A stretch of 64,000 nucleotides of DNA, taken from NCBI RefSeq assembly GCF_035974275.1, contig NZ_CP142422.1, positions 1,178,001 to 1,242,000 on the forward strand, read 5' to 3'. The notes below the pieces were generated by a model. That model had not been told where the DNA came from and searched no databases. It worked only from the letters and a program-made list of their open reading frames with translations. This DNA is from Chryseobacterium sp. MYb264 (GTDB lineage Bacteria > Bacteroidota > Bacteroidia > Flavobacteriales > Weeksellaceae). This document shows, piece after piece, positions 27,501-34,642 of this stretch. A program made the translations under genes and the position numbers. Numbering within the stretch: position 1 is the first letter of the stretch; the number at the start of each line of letters is the position of its first letter.

Positions 27501-29383
27501 TTCACAATATCTACCAAAAGCTCCAACTGAGCAGACAGATTATTAATCTCTTCCTCGATTGTTTTTGCATCGATGGCTTTTTCAAGATGAATAATCTGTT
27601 CGGTAATCGTCTCTGCACGTTGTTGATAAGGCAACAGCGAGTTTTCCTGCAAAAGGAAAGTCACACACGCATTGGAAAGCTCTTCCGAACGCTTTGAAAG
27701 CGATTTTTCCAGACTATCAAGAATCTCAGTATCGGCATATTTCAGTTCTCTGGCGCTGGTAATTTCTCCACGCAGGGCGCGGATTTGGGAGAGCATATCG
27801 ATATATTCCGTTAATTCAGAATAATGAATTCTTTTCGTATCATCCAGTGTTTTTTCACAGGCCAGCTTTATTTTTTCAATGGCTTCTGCCGTATTTTTCT
27901 TCTGCTCAACCACCTTTTCGTATTCATTGATCGCCGAATGAGCAATTTGCCTGATCTCTTTTAAAGGCTGATCGAGATGCTGAATCTCTTCTTCACCTAA
28001 AAAATAATAAGCATCTAGAATTGTGGTGGAAAGTTTAACAATATCATCGTAAAGTCCGCTATAGGAATCCTGTTTATTCAGTAAAGTAATCAGTTCCTGA
28101 CTTTCAGCCATCACCCGAACAATGTCTTTATTTCCAATTTTGTATAATAAATTATCCGATTTTTCGGTATTTTCCTGTAATTCTTTCGAATAAGGAGACT
28201 GCCAGATCTGGGCAAGATGATGCTTGGTAGTCTCTACACTTTCTCTTAAATAAATCAATCTTCCGTCGCGCAGGATTGTAAAACCACTGCAACGGATGGG
28301 CGTTTCAATAGTCTGTGTGATGATATTATAGGAAATCAGCTGATAATTATTGGTTTTATCATCATAGAAAACATATAAAAAATTTTCGCCGTTAGGCTCA
28401 GGAATCGTTTTCAGGTAATGCAACCTGTTCTGATCCTGAGAAATTACCTTTAAACCACCGGTTTGCAGTGCATATCCGTTTGAAAATAAAATCCCCTGAC
28501 TTTCGGGAAGCAAGACCGCCGCATATTTTAAAGTATCAACTCTGGAAACTGTTTTTTCCTTATGGTTATAAATAAAATACCGTTCCGTTTCCTGATAAGG
28601 CCTGATTTTAAACAAAACCAAATTCCCCAGATCACAGAAATGAATTTCAGCATCATCCAGATTCTGATCTTTATGAACCACATCTTCGGAATAAATTCCT
28701 TTTCCCGTTTCTGTATTATCTTCAATTTTAATGGTAAGATCACCTCCGATAGATTCTACAAAAACCTTATCTGCCAGAGAAACATGCGGATATTTCCCGT
28801 TTCTCTGCATATCGCGGGTCGCCTTCGTCCATGTAAAGCCATGTTGTGGCGGATAACTAACTTCCGAAGCACTTCTGGAATCAACATAAACCAGCGTATT
28901 TTCTTTGATCAGCCATTTGAATGCCTTAATATCCGTTGTGCTTTCAGAAAGCTGGAATACCATGTACAGATAGTTTTCCGTGAAGTAAAAACGGGCAAAA
29001 AAGGTATTTCTGTAATATTTATATAAATTTTTGAACTCATCAATAAAAATTTCATCATTGATTAATGAAGAATCCTGAGGTTCAAAACGGTTATTATTAA
29101 TTTTATGAATTGAAAAGACATCCGTAATATTCACCTCTGTCTGCATTCCGAGATGGGCATTGGAACCGAAAATCAGAAGGTTGTTGAAGGAAAAAATGTC
29201 CTTCGCCACACAGCTGTGATCTGTAGAAATCCTTTCGTTGGCAATCAATGAAAAATCGATCCCGCCAAAAATACTTTTACGCTTTTCGTTCAGCTTCTGA
29301 AGCCTTTCTACAAGATCATTTTTCTGCTCATTCAGACGGTTCTGAATAATTTCGTATATACCTGAATTAAGTTTTTCTGACAT
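24566..29383 (-). CDS. Giant coiled-coil AAA+ ATPase of PspA/flotillin locus
   Basis: The protein is 1605 aa. Residues 1-420 resemble a beta-rich (propeller-like) region. Residues about 430-850 are long charged coiled coils. The C-terminal third holds an AAA+ module: Walker A SPPGYGKTT with K1255, Walker B LYLDDIQ with D1317-D1318, and a sensor-1-like VMAGNPYTENG. Proteins of this layout are often labelled DNA repair ATPase, a name not supported by anything visible here. It is the last gene of the minus-strand operon YbjN-like/PspA/YqiJ-like/flotillin, though separated from flotillin by 365 bases. From that context I infer a role in envelope-stress membrane remodelling. Catalytic residues look intact. 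Confidence 0.8.
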   Translation of the reverse strand: MSEKLNSGIYEIIQNRLNEQKNDLVERLQKLNEKRKSIFGGIDFSLIANERISTDHSCVAKDIFSFNNLLIFGSNAHLGMQTEVNITDVFSIHKINNNRFEPQDSSLINDEIFIDEFKNLYKYYRNTFFARFYFTENYLYMVFQLSESTTDIKAFKWLIKENTLVYVDSRSASEVSYPPQHGFTWTKATRDMQRNGKYPHVSLADKVFVESIGGDLTIKIEDNTETGKGIYSEDVVHKDQNLDDAEIHFCDLGNLVLFKIRPYQETERYFIYNHKEKTVSRVDTLKYAAVLLPESQGILFSNGYALQTGGLKVISQDQNRLHYLKTIPEPNGENFLYVFYDDKTNNYQLISYNIITQTIETPIRCSGFTILRDGRLIYLRESVETTKHHLAQIWQSPYSKELQENTEKSDNLLYKIGNKDIVRVMAESQELITLLNKQDSYSGLYDDIVKLSTTILDAYYFLGEEEIQHLDQPLKEIRQIAHSAINEYEKVVEQKKNTAEAIEKIKLACEKTLDDTKRIHYSELTEYIDMLSQIRALRGEITSARELKYADTEILDSLEKSLSKRSEELSNACVTFLLQENSLLPYQQRAETITEQIIHLEKAIDAKTIEEEINNLSAQLELLVDIVNNLKIEDTSQSTQIIENISLIFARLNQERLELSKRKREISGKELSADFQAQMTLFDQSVINFLELSQTPEKCDEYLTKLSIQLEDMETKFVDFEEFIQKIGEKREEVYGHFQNKRVQLTESRNKRTQNLYDSAQRILKSVQTKAESFSSENEINGYFATDLMVEKVRDMARQLMEMEDSAKAEEIQTLLKTSQQESARKLKDKKEIYADGDHVIALGDYKFAVNRQKLDLTMVLKNAQYYYHLTGTSFYEPLDFEALSDYKEVWNQEYISENQKVKRFEYLSWNIFNQNKNIVVEEKNRQLIQQFMTEHFGEGLVKGIHDEDALLITTKLQQMHNELGMMRFTSQERSVAQLFWKFLDQERKAYFAKQFEAAALISQSFTTDKGFQHLIDELSSEIELFAQSSNFFSETNFQNAANYLKKENREHFIVSEKAGNLYEAFFSDLKEKGKDLEFTDQIEALYQHPSACYFIAESALQAFIFSKELMVDDNIKQETAAFLVTQNFNEENIQHIAYETTLKGLKSLEKDIDYILNYYEFSSRLGHYNEVTVPKYKKLQELKSSWVSSKKKSLKLETFQSQVLSSFVRNKLISEVYFPLIGANLAKQLGTVGNDKRTDRMGMLLLISPPGYGKTTLMEYMADRMGLVFMKINGPSIGHDIVSTDPAEAKNAGAKQELEKLNLALEMADNVMLYLDDIQHCNPEFLQKFISLADGQRKIEGIYNGESKTYDLRSKRFCLVMAGNPYTENGEKFKIPDMLANRSDTYNLGEISGSKTELFDLSLIENALTSNDYLSRLTQPGMENLYRLYDAVQADNPAVDLLGNFSSNEISDFRKVLENTMKVRNIVLKVNSQYIASAAMADDYRNEPSFKLQGSYRNMNKLIVQIQPILKEEEVMQIVLNHYQNESQTLTTGAESNMLKLKEMMNIMTDQEKLRWEEIKKTFVKNKTIKGLGENDRMVQVLALLAQFSEGLEGIKDVLQNRAD

Positions 29384-29433
29384 AATTTTGGTTTAAATAA
29401 TTTTATGAACCTTTTTTGAATTTGATTTTTAAA

Positions 29434-29636
29434 AGTTGGAAAATCGCAAAGGCGCAAGGCTTTTTTAAATGATATTTTTTAAGGCGCGAAGATTTTATCT
29501 GCGATAAAATTAATTTTCAGTTCATCTCGCCTTTTCTTCAAAACACCTATCCCGCCTAAGCTTGCCTTAGGATCTTTGTGCCTTGAAAACAATTTAAAGA
29601 TAAAAAAAACTTTGTGTCTTTGCGATTTCCCAACTA
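29434..29636. repeat. About 200-bp inverted-repeat element inside the operon gap
   Basis: The ends AGTTGGAAAATCGCAAAGGC (from 29434) and the reverse complement of the region up to 29636 (AGTTGGGAAATCGCAAAGAC) are inverted near-copies. The inside has the same vocabulary as the tandem unit at 34767-35870 (CGCAAAGGCGCAAGG, AAGGCGCGAAGATTTTATC, GATAAAAT). It separates flotillin from the AAA ATPase gene and could form a long stem in the transcript. No target duplication was found. Confidence 0.6.
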
Positions 29637-29748
29637 TAAAACATGTTCATAATTTTGTTAAAAAAACTCTCAAAGTTTTCGCGAAAATCCGCTACCGACC
29701 ATGAGAGTTTTACTGATGTTTATGTTGAGTTCAATGGTTCTCAACCGG

Positions 29749-31758
29749 TTATTGCAATGGCTTCTGGTCTACTCCTAAATGTTTAGCCATATCTAAAGCT
29801 CTATGCAGAATTCCTTTTTCATTCTGATCTGCAACGCCATTCAATTTAAATATCAATGAAGCAACACTCATATTTTTAATATCTTCTGATGAAATATTGT
29901 ATTTATTCACCATTCCCATTACTTTACTGATGATATTTTCATTGCCATCCAGCAGGTTATCTCTCAGCAACTGGGCATTTTCACTGTGACTGATGAATTT
30001 ATCAATTCCTTTTCCTGCAGAAACCTGACGGATTACATTATCAAAGAATGTGTTGTCCCCTCCTACGATGTCGATATTTGCAGATTTGAATGCTTCTGCC
30101 AATACCAACGCCTGAGCATCTGCAATCTCTTTCTGGATAGAGATCTGTGCCAATTCCACTTCTTTTTCTTTCGCCAATGTCAAACGGAATTCTTCGTGCT
30201 CTTTTCCTGCATCGTTCAGCTTTTTCATTGCTTCGGCTTTCTCGGTGATTCCAGCTGCTTCTGCCAATGCTTTTTCTTTGATGACTTCAGCCTGAGCAAT
30301 ACCTTCCTTCTTAATAGCATCTGCCTTTTTCTCAATAACAATCGCTTCCACAATTCCCTGTCTTTCGGCAACATCTGCTTTCGCCTGCATTACCTGAGCT
30401 TCGGATAAACCTACCGTTGCCTCTTCTTTCGCTTTCGCATCTGCAATGATCTTACGGGCTTCTGCTTCTTTTTCAGCGGCATCTCTTTTTGCCTGAGCCT
30501 CAATAACATATTTCTGAGCATCTTTCTCGGCTGCCAATTTGCGGGATTCCGCGGCTTTTGTTTCCTGAATTAATTTTTTCTCTGCTTCCTGAGTCGCCAG
30601 GGTAATTTCTACCTGTTTCGTTCTTTCTGCGGTTTTGAATGCTTCAAGATCTTTGATACCCTGCTGCTCTTCCACAACCGTTTTTTCCATGGTCAATCTC
30701 TCACGAATCGCATCCTGAATAGTTTTCTTTTCAAGTTCAATCGCTTTATCTTTTTCAATTTGCGCTAAGGAAACGATTCTTTCTCTTTCTGTTGCTTCAA
30801 GTGCTTTATCTTTCAGCACTCTTTCAGTTTCTACAAGATCGGCACGTTCTTTATTTTTAGCAGCGATAACCACCTGACGTAATTTATTCTCTTCTGCAAT
30901 CTGCAATTTTTCTTCGGTGGCAATTCTTACGGATTCGTATTTCAGACGTTCTTCCTCTTCCACTTTCAGGATCTCTGCATTTTCGCGGGCTCTGATATTG
31001 GCAACCTCTCTTTTTTGAGACTCTTCTTTTTCAGCCAATTGCTTTTCCAGTTCAAGGATTGCTTCACGGGCTTCCACGTTCTGTTTGGTGATTGTTTTTT
31101 CCTCGTCTCTGCGAACCTGGTTGGCTTTAATATTCTGAGTGGCTGTTAATTCCGTAATCTTTTTGATCCCTTCAGAATCTAAGATATTATCTTTATCTAA
31201 TTTATCAATAGAAGTCTGTTCAAGATAGTCAATTGCACAATCATCTAGTACATAACCATTCAGATCTGTTCCGATAATATCTAAAATTTCCTGACGAAAT
31301 TCGCTTCTTGCTTCATATAATTCAGTAAAATCAAACTTTTTACCAACCGTTTTTAAAGCTTCTGAAAATTTAGCTTCAAAAAGTTCGCGTAAAGTATTCG
31401 TGTCTGATGCTCTTTGGCAACCGATTGTTTGACCTACATTCACAATATCATCCACCGATTTATTTACTCTGATAAAGAAAGCCACCTGAATATCGGCTCT
31501 CATATTATCTTTACAAATCAATCCGGCTCTTCCTTCTCTGGAAATTTCAAGCTTTTTGACTGAAATATCCATAGATTCCATACGGTGGATAACAGGAATT
31601 ACAATTCCGGCATTAAAAAATACTTTTGTTCCTCCGTAACCTGTTCTGAGCATTACAATTCCCTGAACAGTCTTCTTGTACATGGACAGCACCCAAAAGA
31701 TGAGTCCGACAGAAGCTATAACAACGACAATGATTCCAACGATTAAAGGTATGTTCAT
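29749..31758 (-). CDS. yqiK: Flotillin/SPFH-domain membrane scaffold (YqiK-like)
   Basis: The protein is 669 aa. An N-terminal membrane helix (about 5-27, IVGIIVVVIASVGLIFWVL) is followed by an SPFH/band-7 domain (about 30-210) with the flotillin-like GIVIPVIHRMESMDISVKKL. A very long Glu/Lys/Ala coiled coil (about 215-560) follows, then a C-terminal region with DIVGGDNTFFDNVIRQVSAGKGID typical of YqiK-type flotillins. Flotillins oligomerise on membranes and organise microdomains. It lies between a YqiJ-like partner gene (107 bases upstream) and the AAA ATPase, with PspA further upstream. This is a recurring neighbourhood in envelope-stress islands. Confidence 0.92.
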   Translation of the reverse strand: MNIPLIVGIIVVVIASVGLIFWVLSMYKKTVQGIVMLRTGYGGTKVFFNAGIVIPVIHRMESMDISVKKLEISREGRAGLICKDNMRADIQVAFFIRVNKSVDDIVNVGQTIGCQRASDTNTLRELFEAKFSEALKTVGKKFDFTELYEARSEFRQEILDIIGTDLNGYVLDDCAIDYLEQTSIDKLDKDNILDSEGIKKITELTATQNIKANQVRRDEEKTITKQNVEAREAILELEKQLAEKEESQKREVANIRARENAEILKVEEEERLKYESVRIATEEKLQIAEENKLRQVVIAAKNKERADLVETERVLKDKALEATERERIVSLAQIEKDKAIELEKKTIQDAIRERLTMEKTVVEEQQGIKDLEAFKTAERTKQVEITLATQEAEKKLIQETKAAESRKLAAEKDAQKYVIEAQAKRDAAEKEAEARKIIADAKAKEEATVGLSEAQVMQAKADVAERQGIVEAIVIEKKADAIKKEGIAQAEVIKEKALAEAAGITEKAEAMKKLNDAGKEHEEFRLTLAKEKEVELAQISIQKEIADAQALVLAEAFKSANIDIVGGDNTFFDNVIRQVSAGKGIDKFISHSENAQLLRDNLLDGNENIISKVMGMVNKYNISSEDIKNMSVASLIFKLNGVADQNEKGILHRALDMAKHLGVDQKPLQ

Positions 31759-31865
31759 AATTTAATAGTTTATATAATTAATGTGTTTTTTTTGGTTAAA
31801 AATTTAAAGAAATGATAAAATATAGTTCAGAATGAGCATAAAAAGAGAAAACATAGCATTCGTTC

Positions 31866-32519
31866 TTAAAATTTAAAAACATGATCTACAACATAAAATT
31901 TTCTTCCCGGTTCTTCATCTACAATCATCACCCGAGTTCCATGTACCAGTTTTTTCCCATTGTTGCTTTTTACCATCAGGATCATAGGATCGCTTCCAAT
32001 AAAAACTTCCATCATACCAATCTTATCGCCTTCAATGCTTGATTTCAGCCTTCCTTCTCTTCCCAGAAAATCATGAGATCTTTCTCCTTTATGATTAATT
32101 TCTTTGAAGAAAGGATTGAGTGGTTTTAAGATCAATTTGGTTAAAAACAAGCTTACAATAAGCAGCGGAACGACCATTAATGCTTCTGCCCAAGTTGGTA
32201 ACGAAATAAAAACATTAAGATAAACAGATCCCAGCCACGTAAGCAAAAGCACCAGCGTGAGAAAATAGGTGATCGGAACAATATCCAGATTCAGGAATTT
32301 CAGAAAATGCGCCCAAGCCGAAGGATCGTCCGAAATATGAATATGGCCGTCCGGAGCGTCTATATTCGTATCGACATCTACGTCAGAATCAAGTCCGACA
32401 TCAATATCCAATCCTGTAAGCATGGTAAAAACCCAATAAACAACTGATAGTGCCAAAAGCACGCTCAACACCGTATTTACGGGAGAAAATGCAATATGTA
32501 AAAATTCCTGAAAGGTCAT
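31866..32519 (-). CDS. YqiJ/NfeD-like OB-fold membrane protein
   Basis: The protein is 217 aa. The first membrane helix (about 12-35) is followed by an acidic Asp-rich loop (GLDIDVGLDSDVDVDTNID, about 36-54). Two more helices lie at about 80-97 and 107-130. The C-terminal beta-rich domain (about 140-217, GREGRLKSSI... VFIGSDPMILMV... GTRVMIVDEE) reads as an OB fold like that of YqiJ/NfeD. Such proteins usually sit next to flotillins and are thought to work with them in the membrane. Its gene begins 3 bases after the pspA stop, so the two are tightly coupled. Confidence 0.75.
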   Translation of the reverse strand: MTFQEFLHIAFSPVNTVLSVLLALSVVYWVFTMLTGLDIDVGLDSDVDVDTNIDAPDGHIHISDDPSAWAHFLKFLNLDIVPITYFLTLVLLLTWLGSVYLNVFISLPTWAEALMVVPLLIVSLFLTKLILKPLNPFFKEINHKGERSHDFLGREGRLKSSIEGDKIGMMEVFIGSDPMILMVKSNNGKKLVHGTRVMIVDEEPGRKFYVVDHVFKF

Positions 32520-32522
32520 TCT

Positions 32523-33224
32523 TTAGCCTTTTTTAAGTGATTCTTTTAGTTTTTGTAAAGCATCTCCTGCTTCTGTATCGTCATTCTTCACCAAAGCATC
32601 AATTTCTTCATCTACTGATTTTCCTGCTTTGGAAATCTCCAGGTAAGCTTCAGCCTCCGCTTCCTGTTGTATTACTCTCTCTTTCAGCTTCTCAAGCATA
32701 CTTACTGTTCCGCCTGAGTCTATCTGAGTCATTTTCTGATTGATATCACGGGTCGCTTCACTGACCTGAACTCTGGCATTTAATGTTTTAAGCTCTGTTT
32801 CCCATTTAGAAATACTCGCTTTCAGATAATCGATATTTCCCTGCATTTTATCACAATCCCCGTGAAGTTTTTCAGATTCTTCTTTTAAAGAAGCCACATT
32901 TTCCTGTGCCGCAGCCTGTTTTTTTAATGCTTCTTTTGCCAGACGATCTGCTTCTGCACCATCTACCTCTCCTTTTTCTGCTTTCTGAACAAGCAGCACA
33001 GCTTTTTTATAATATTCCTTTGCTGACAGTTCTTCAGTTTCCGCTTCATTTTTTTTACGGATAGAAAGTGCTTTCAACTGTGCTAATGCCTCAATTTTTT
33101 CGGCAAGCTGTTCTTTCATCTCTCTGATTCCCTGCTCCGTTAATTTTATAGGGTCTTCGAAATCATCAATCACAGAATGAAGCTCTGCTTTTCCTATGTT
33201 TACTAATCTTTTGAAAATGTTCAT
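32523..33224 (-). CDS. pspA: PspA/IM30-family membrane-stress protein
   Basis: The protein is 233 aa, almost entirely helical, starting MNIFKRLVNIGKAELHSVID with the family's amphipathic first helix. The DFEDPIKLTEQGIREM segment is typical of PspA/Vipp1, which form ESCRT-III-like rings that bind and repair damaged inner membrane. Coiled coil covers about 30-150 and 155-215. There is no PspF or PspBC gene nearby; the partners here are a YbjN-like protein, an OB-fold membrane protein, flotillin and an AAA+ ATPase. Confidence 0.93.
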   Translation of the reverse strand: MNIFKRLVNIGKAELHSVIDDFEDPIKLTEQGIREMKEQLAEKIEALAQLKALSIRKKNEAETEELSAKEYYKKAVLLVQKAEKGEVDGAEADRLAKEALKKQAAAQENVASLKEESEKLHGDCDKMQGNIDYLKASISKWETELKTLNARVQVSEATRDINQKMTQIDSGGTVSMLEKLKERVIQQEAEAEAYLEISKAGKSVDEEIDALVKNDDTEAGDALQKLKESLKKG

Positions 33225-33244
33225 TTTAAATATTTTTAGTGAAA

Positions 33245-33646
33245 TTACTTACTCATTTCGATCATTTCATTGGTAAATTCACCGACAAGAATTCCCAAAG
33301 AGTTGATGGAGGCCATGACCTCGTTTTGTGCCATATTATCAGTCGGTAACGTATCTCTGAAAATCACCCGCCTTCCGGTATTGTCTAAAACGAAAGCGCC
33401 GTGTACAATATCTCTGTTTTTCTGAAGAAGAGTTTTGTATATTTTCTCTGTCGGATTTTTGACCTCGAAAAGAAACTGCTCCATAATCAGAATAGAATCT
33501 GAAACGATAAGGATCATATTCTTGATTCCGTGGGCTTCTTTTTCTATGATAAGAATTCTTCGGTTTTCATCATCCAGTATTATATTAAAACCGCTGTCCA
33601 GCAGCCACTCTTTAACTGTTCTAAATATTTGATTTCTCATAAGCAA
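33245..33646 (-). CDS. YbjN/CesT-Tir-chaperone-like small protein
   Basis: The protein is 133 aa (the Met at residue 3, 33640, is an alternative start). It has alternating strands and helices (FNIILDDENRRILIIEKE, MILIVSDSILIMEQFLFEV, RDIVHGAFVLDNTGRRVIFRD). This pattern resembles the YbjN / type III secretion chaperone-like fold that often accompanies PspA. A short conserved-looking end, SINSLGILVGEFTNEMIEM, supports this. The first gene of the stress operon lies 28 bases downstream of a strong promoter (-7 box 33681-33674). The family call is tentative. Confidence 0.6.
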   Translation of the reverse strand: MLMRNQIFRTVKEWLLDSGFNIILDDENRRILIIEKEAHGIKNMILIVSDSILIMEQFLFEVKNPTEKIYKTLLQKNRDIVHGAFVLDNTGRRVIFRDTLPTDNMAQNEVMASINSLGILVGEFTNEMIEMSK

Positions 33647-33673
33647 TCATGTTGTGTTCCTAATTTTCTTTCA

Positions 33674-33748
33674 CAAATATAGAATATTAATCCGCAAATT
33701 GCAAATATTTTTAGCAATTATTTTGAATCAATTACCGTATATTTGCAA
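33674..33748. promoter_or_regulatory. Divergent promoter region with 10-bp inverted repeat operator
   Basis: Minus strand: TTG (33704-33702), 20 bases, then TATATTTG (33681-33674), a full promoter for the PspA operon. Plus strand: TATATTTG (33738-33745) ahead of the XRE gene. A perfect inverted repeat TTGCAAATAT (33699-33708) / ATATTTGCAA (33739-33748) overlaps the minus-strand -33 element and the plus-strand -7 element. It is a likely operator for the XRE regulator on both promoters. Confidence 0.6.
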
Positions 33749-33762
33749 AAAAGATTAGACTA

Positions 33763-34368
33763 ATGAGCTTTTTCGGGACTAATATAAAGAAGATAAGACA
33801 GGTAAGAGGGCTTAGCCAGAAAGCATTTGCAGACCTATTCGAGCTTAACAGAGGGGTTATCAGCTCTTATGAAGAAGGGCGTGCGGAACCCAAAATTGAA
33901 ACCTTATTAAAAGTTGCAGATTATTTCAATTTAGATTTACATAATTTATTAACAGAAATTTTACAGGTTAATCAATTAGCAAGCGGATCTGATATCGATC
34001 ACCTAATGTTTTCAACAGATCATGCTTTACCTCCCGTTTTATCGGATCATCCTAACGCTGCAGTATTGCAAAAAATATTAGCAAATATAGATTTAGTGTA
34101 TGAATTTTCAGAAAACACCAGCCTACTACCCACTTACCAACCAGGAGATCTCGTGTTTTTAAACAAAGTTAACCTCAATCAAAGTAGTTCTCCAGGCGTC
34201 ATTGCCCATATTGAAGGAAATCTCAAATATTACCCTGACCTTAATGAAAAAGAAAAACAACAAGCGGATTTTTATAAAATAGCAGGTTATATTTCCTGTA
34301 ATAAAGAGAAAAATATCCTCACTGACATTCTGGAGAGACTGGAAAGACTGGAGCGGCGGACGATTTAA
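33763..34368 (+). CDS. XRE-family regulator with S24-like C-terminal domain
   Basis: The protein is 201 aa. Residues 6-60 are a Cro/CI-type helix-turn-helix (IKKIRQVRGLSQKAFADLF, then NRGVISSYEEGRAEPKIETL). Residues about 115-185 resemble a peptidase S24/LexA domain: SLLPTYQPGDLVF aligns with the S-M-x-P-t-x-x-x-G-D motif, placing a Ser where the catalytic Ser would be. A matching Lys is not obvious, so self-cleavage is uncertain. The C-terminus is a short Leu/Arg-rich helix (LERLERLERR). It is divergent from the PspA operon, and its promoter -7 box overlaps half of a 10-bp inverted repeat, so autoregulation plus control of the operon is likely. Confidence 0.8.
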   Translation: MSFFGTNIKKIRQVRGLSQKAFADLFELNRGVISSYEEGRAEPKIETLLKVADYFNLDLHNLLTEILQVNQLASGSDIDHLMFSTDHALPPVLSDHPNAAVLQKILANIDLVYEFSENTSLLPTYQPGDLVFLNKVNLNQSSSPGVIAHIEGNLKYYPDLNEKEKQQADFYKIAGYISCNKEKNILTDILERLERLERRTI

Positions 34369-34642
34369 AATAAACACATAGATACTTTATTTAGAAATCT
34401 CATCTTTAAGATCCACTCATCCCCTTTTGAAGGGTGGGCGCATCTTTTATGATTGAAACCCAATTCATCATTCATCCGACTAATACCATTAATCTTTGAA
34501 ATTTTCTTTAAATTCCCCAACCCTTTTGGGGTTATAATTTGATGAAATAATTGTTCATCGGGGTTTTTAAGGGAAATTCAAAAAGAAAACAGGACAACCT
34601 CGACATTTGCACCACCCATTCCACATGGCCCATAACAAAGGC
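34369..34642. other. Intergenic region with short dispersed motif
   Basis: It contains a segment ATCTTTGAAATTTTCTTTAA (34491-34510) followed by a hairpin-forming CCCCAACCCTTTTGGGG. A diverged copy of the whole stretch is at about 63943-63989. The 8-bp target duplication ACAAAGGC (34635-34642) closes the region. No gene is seen. Confidence 0.5.

Noticed and set aside
24566..29383. Calling the giant ATPase a DNA repair enzyme
   Set aside because: The label is common for this family, but no nuclease, helicase or SMC hinge signature is visible and the context is membrane stress.
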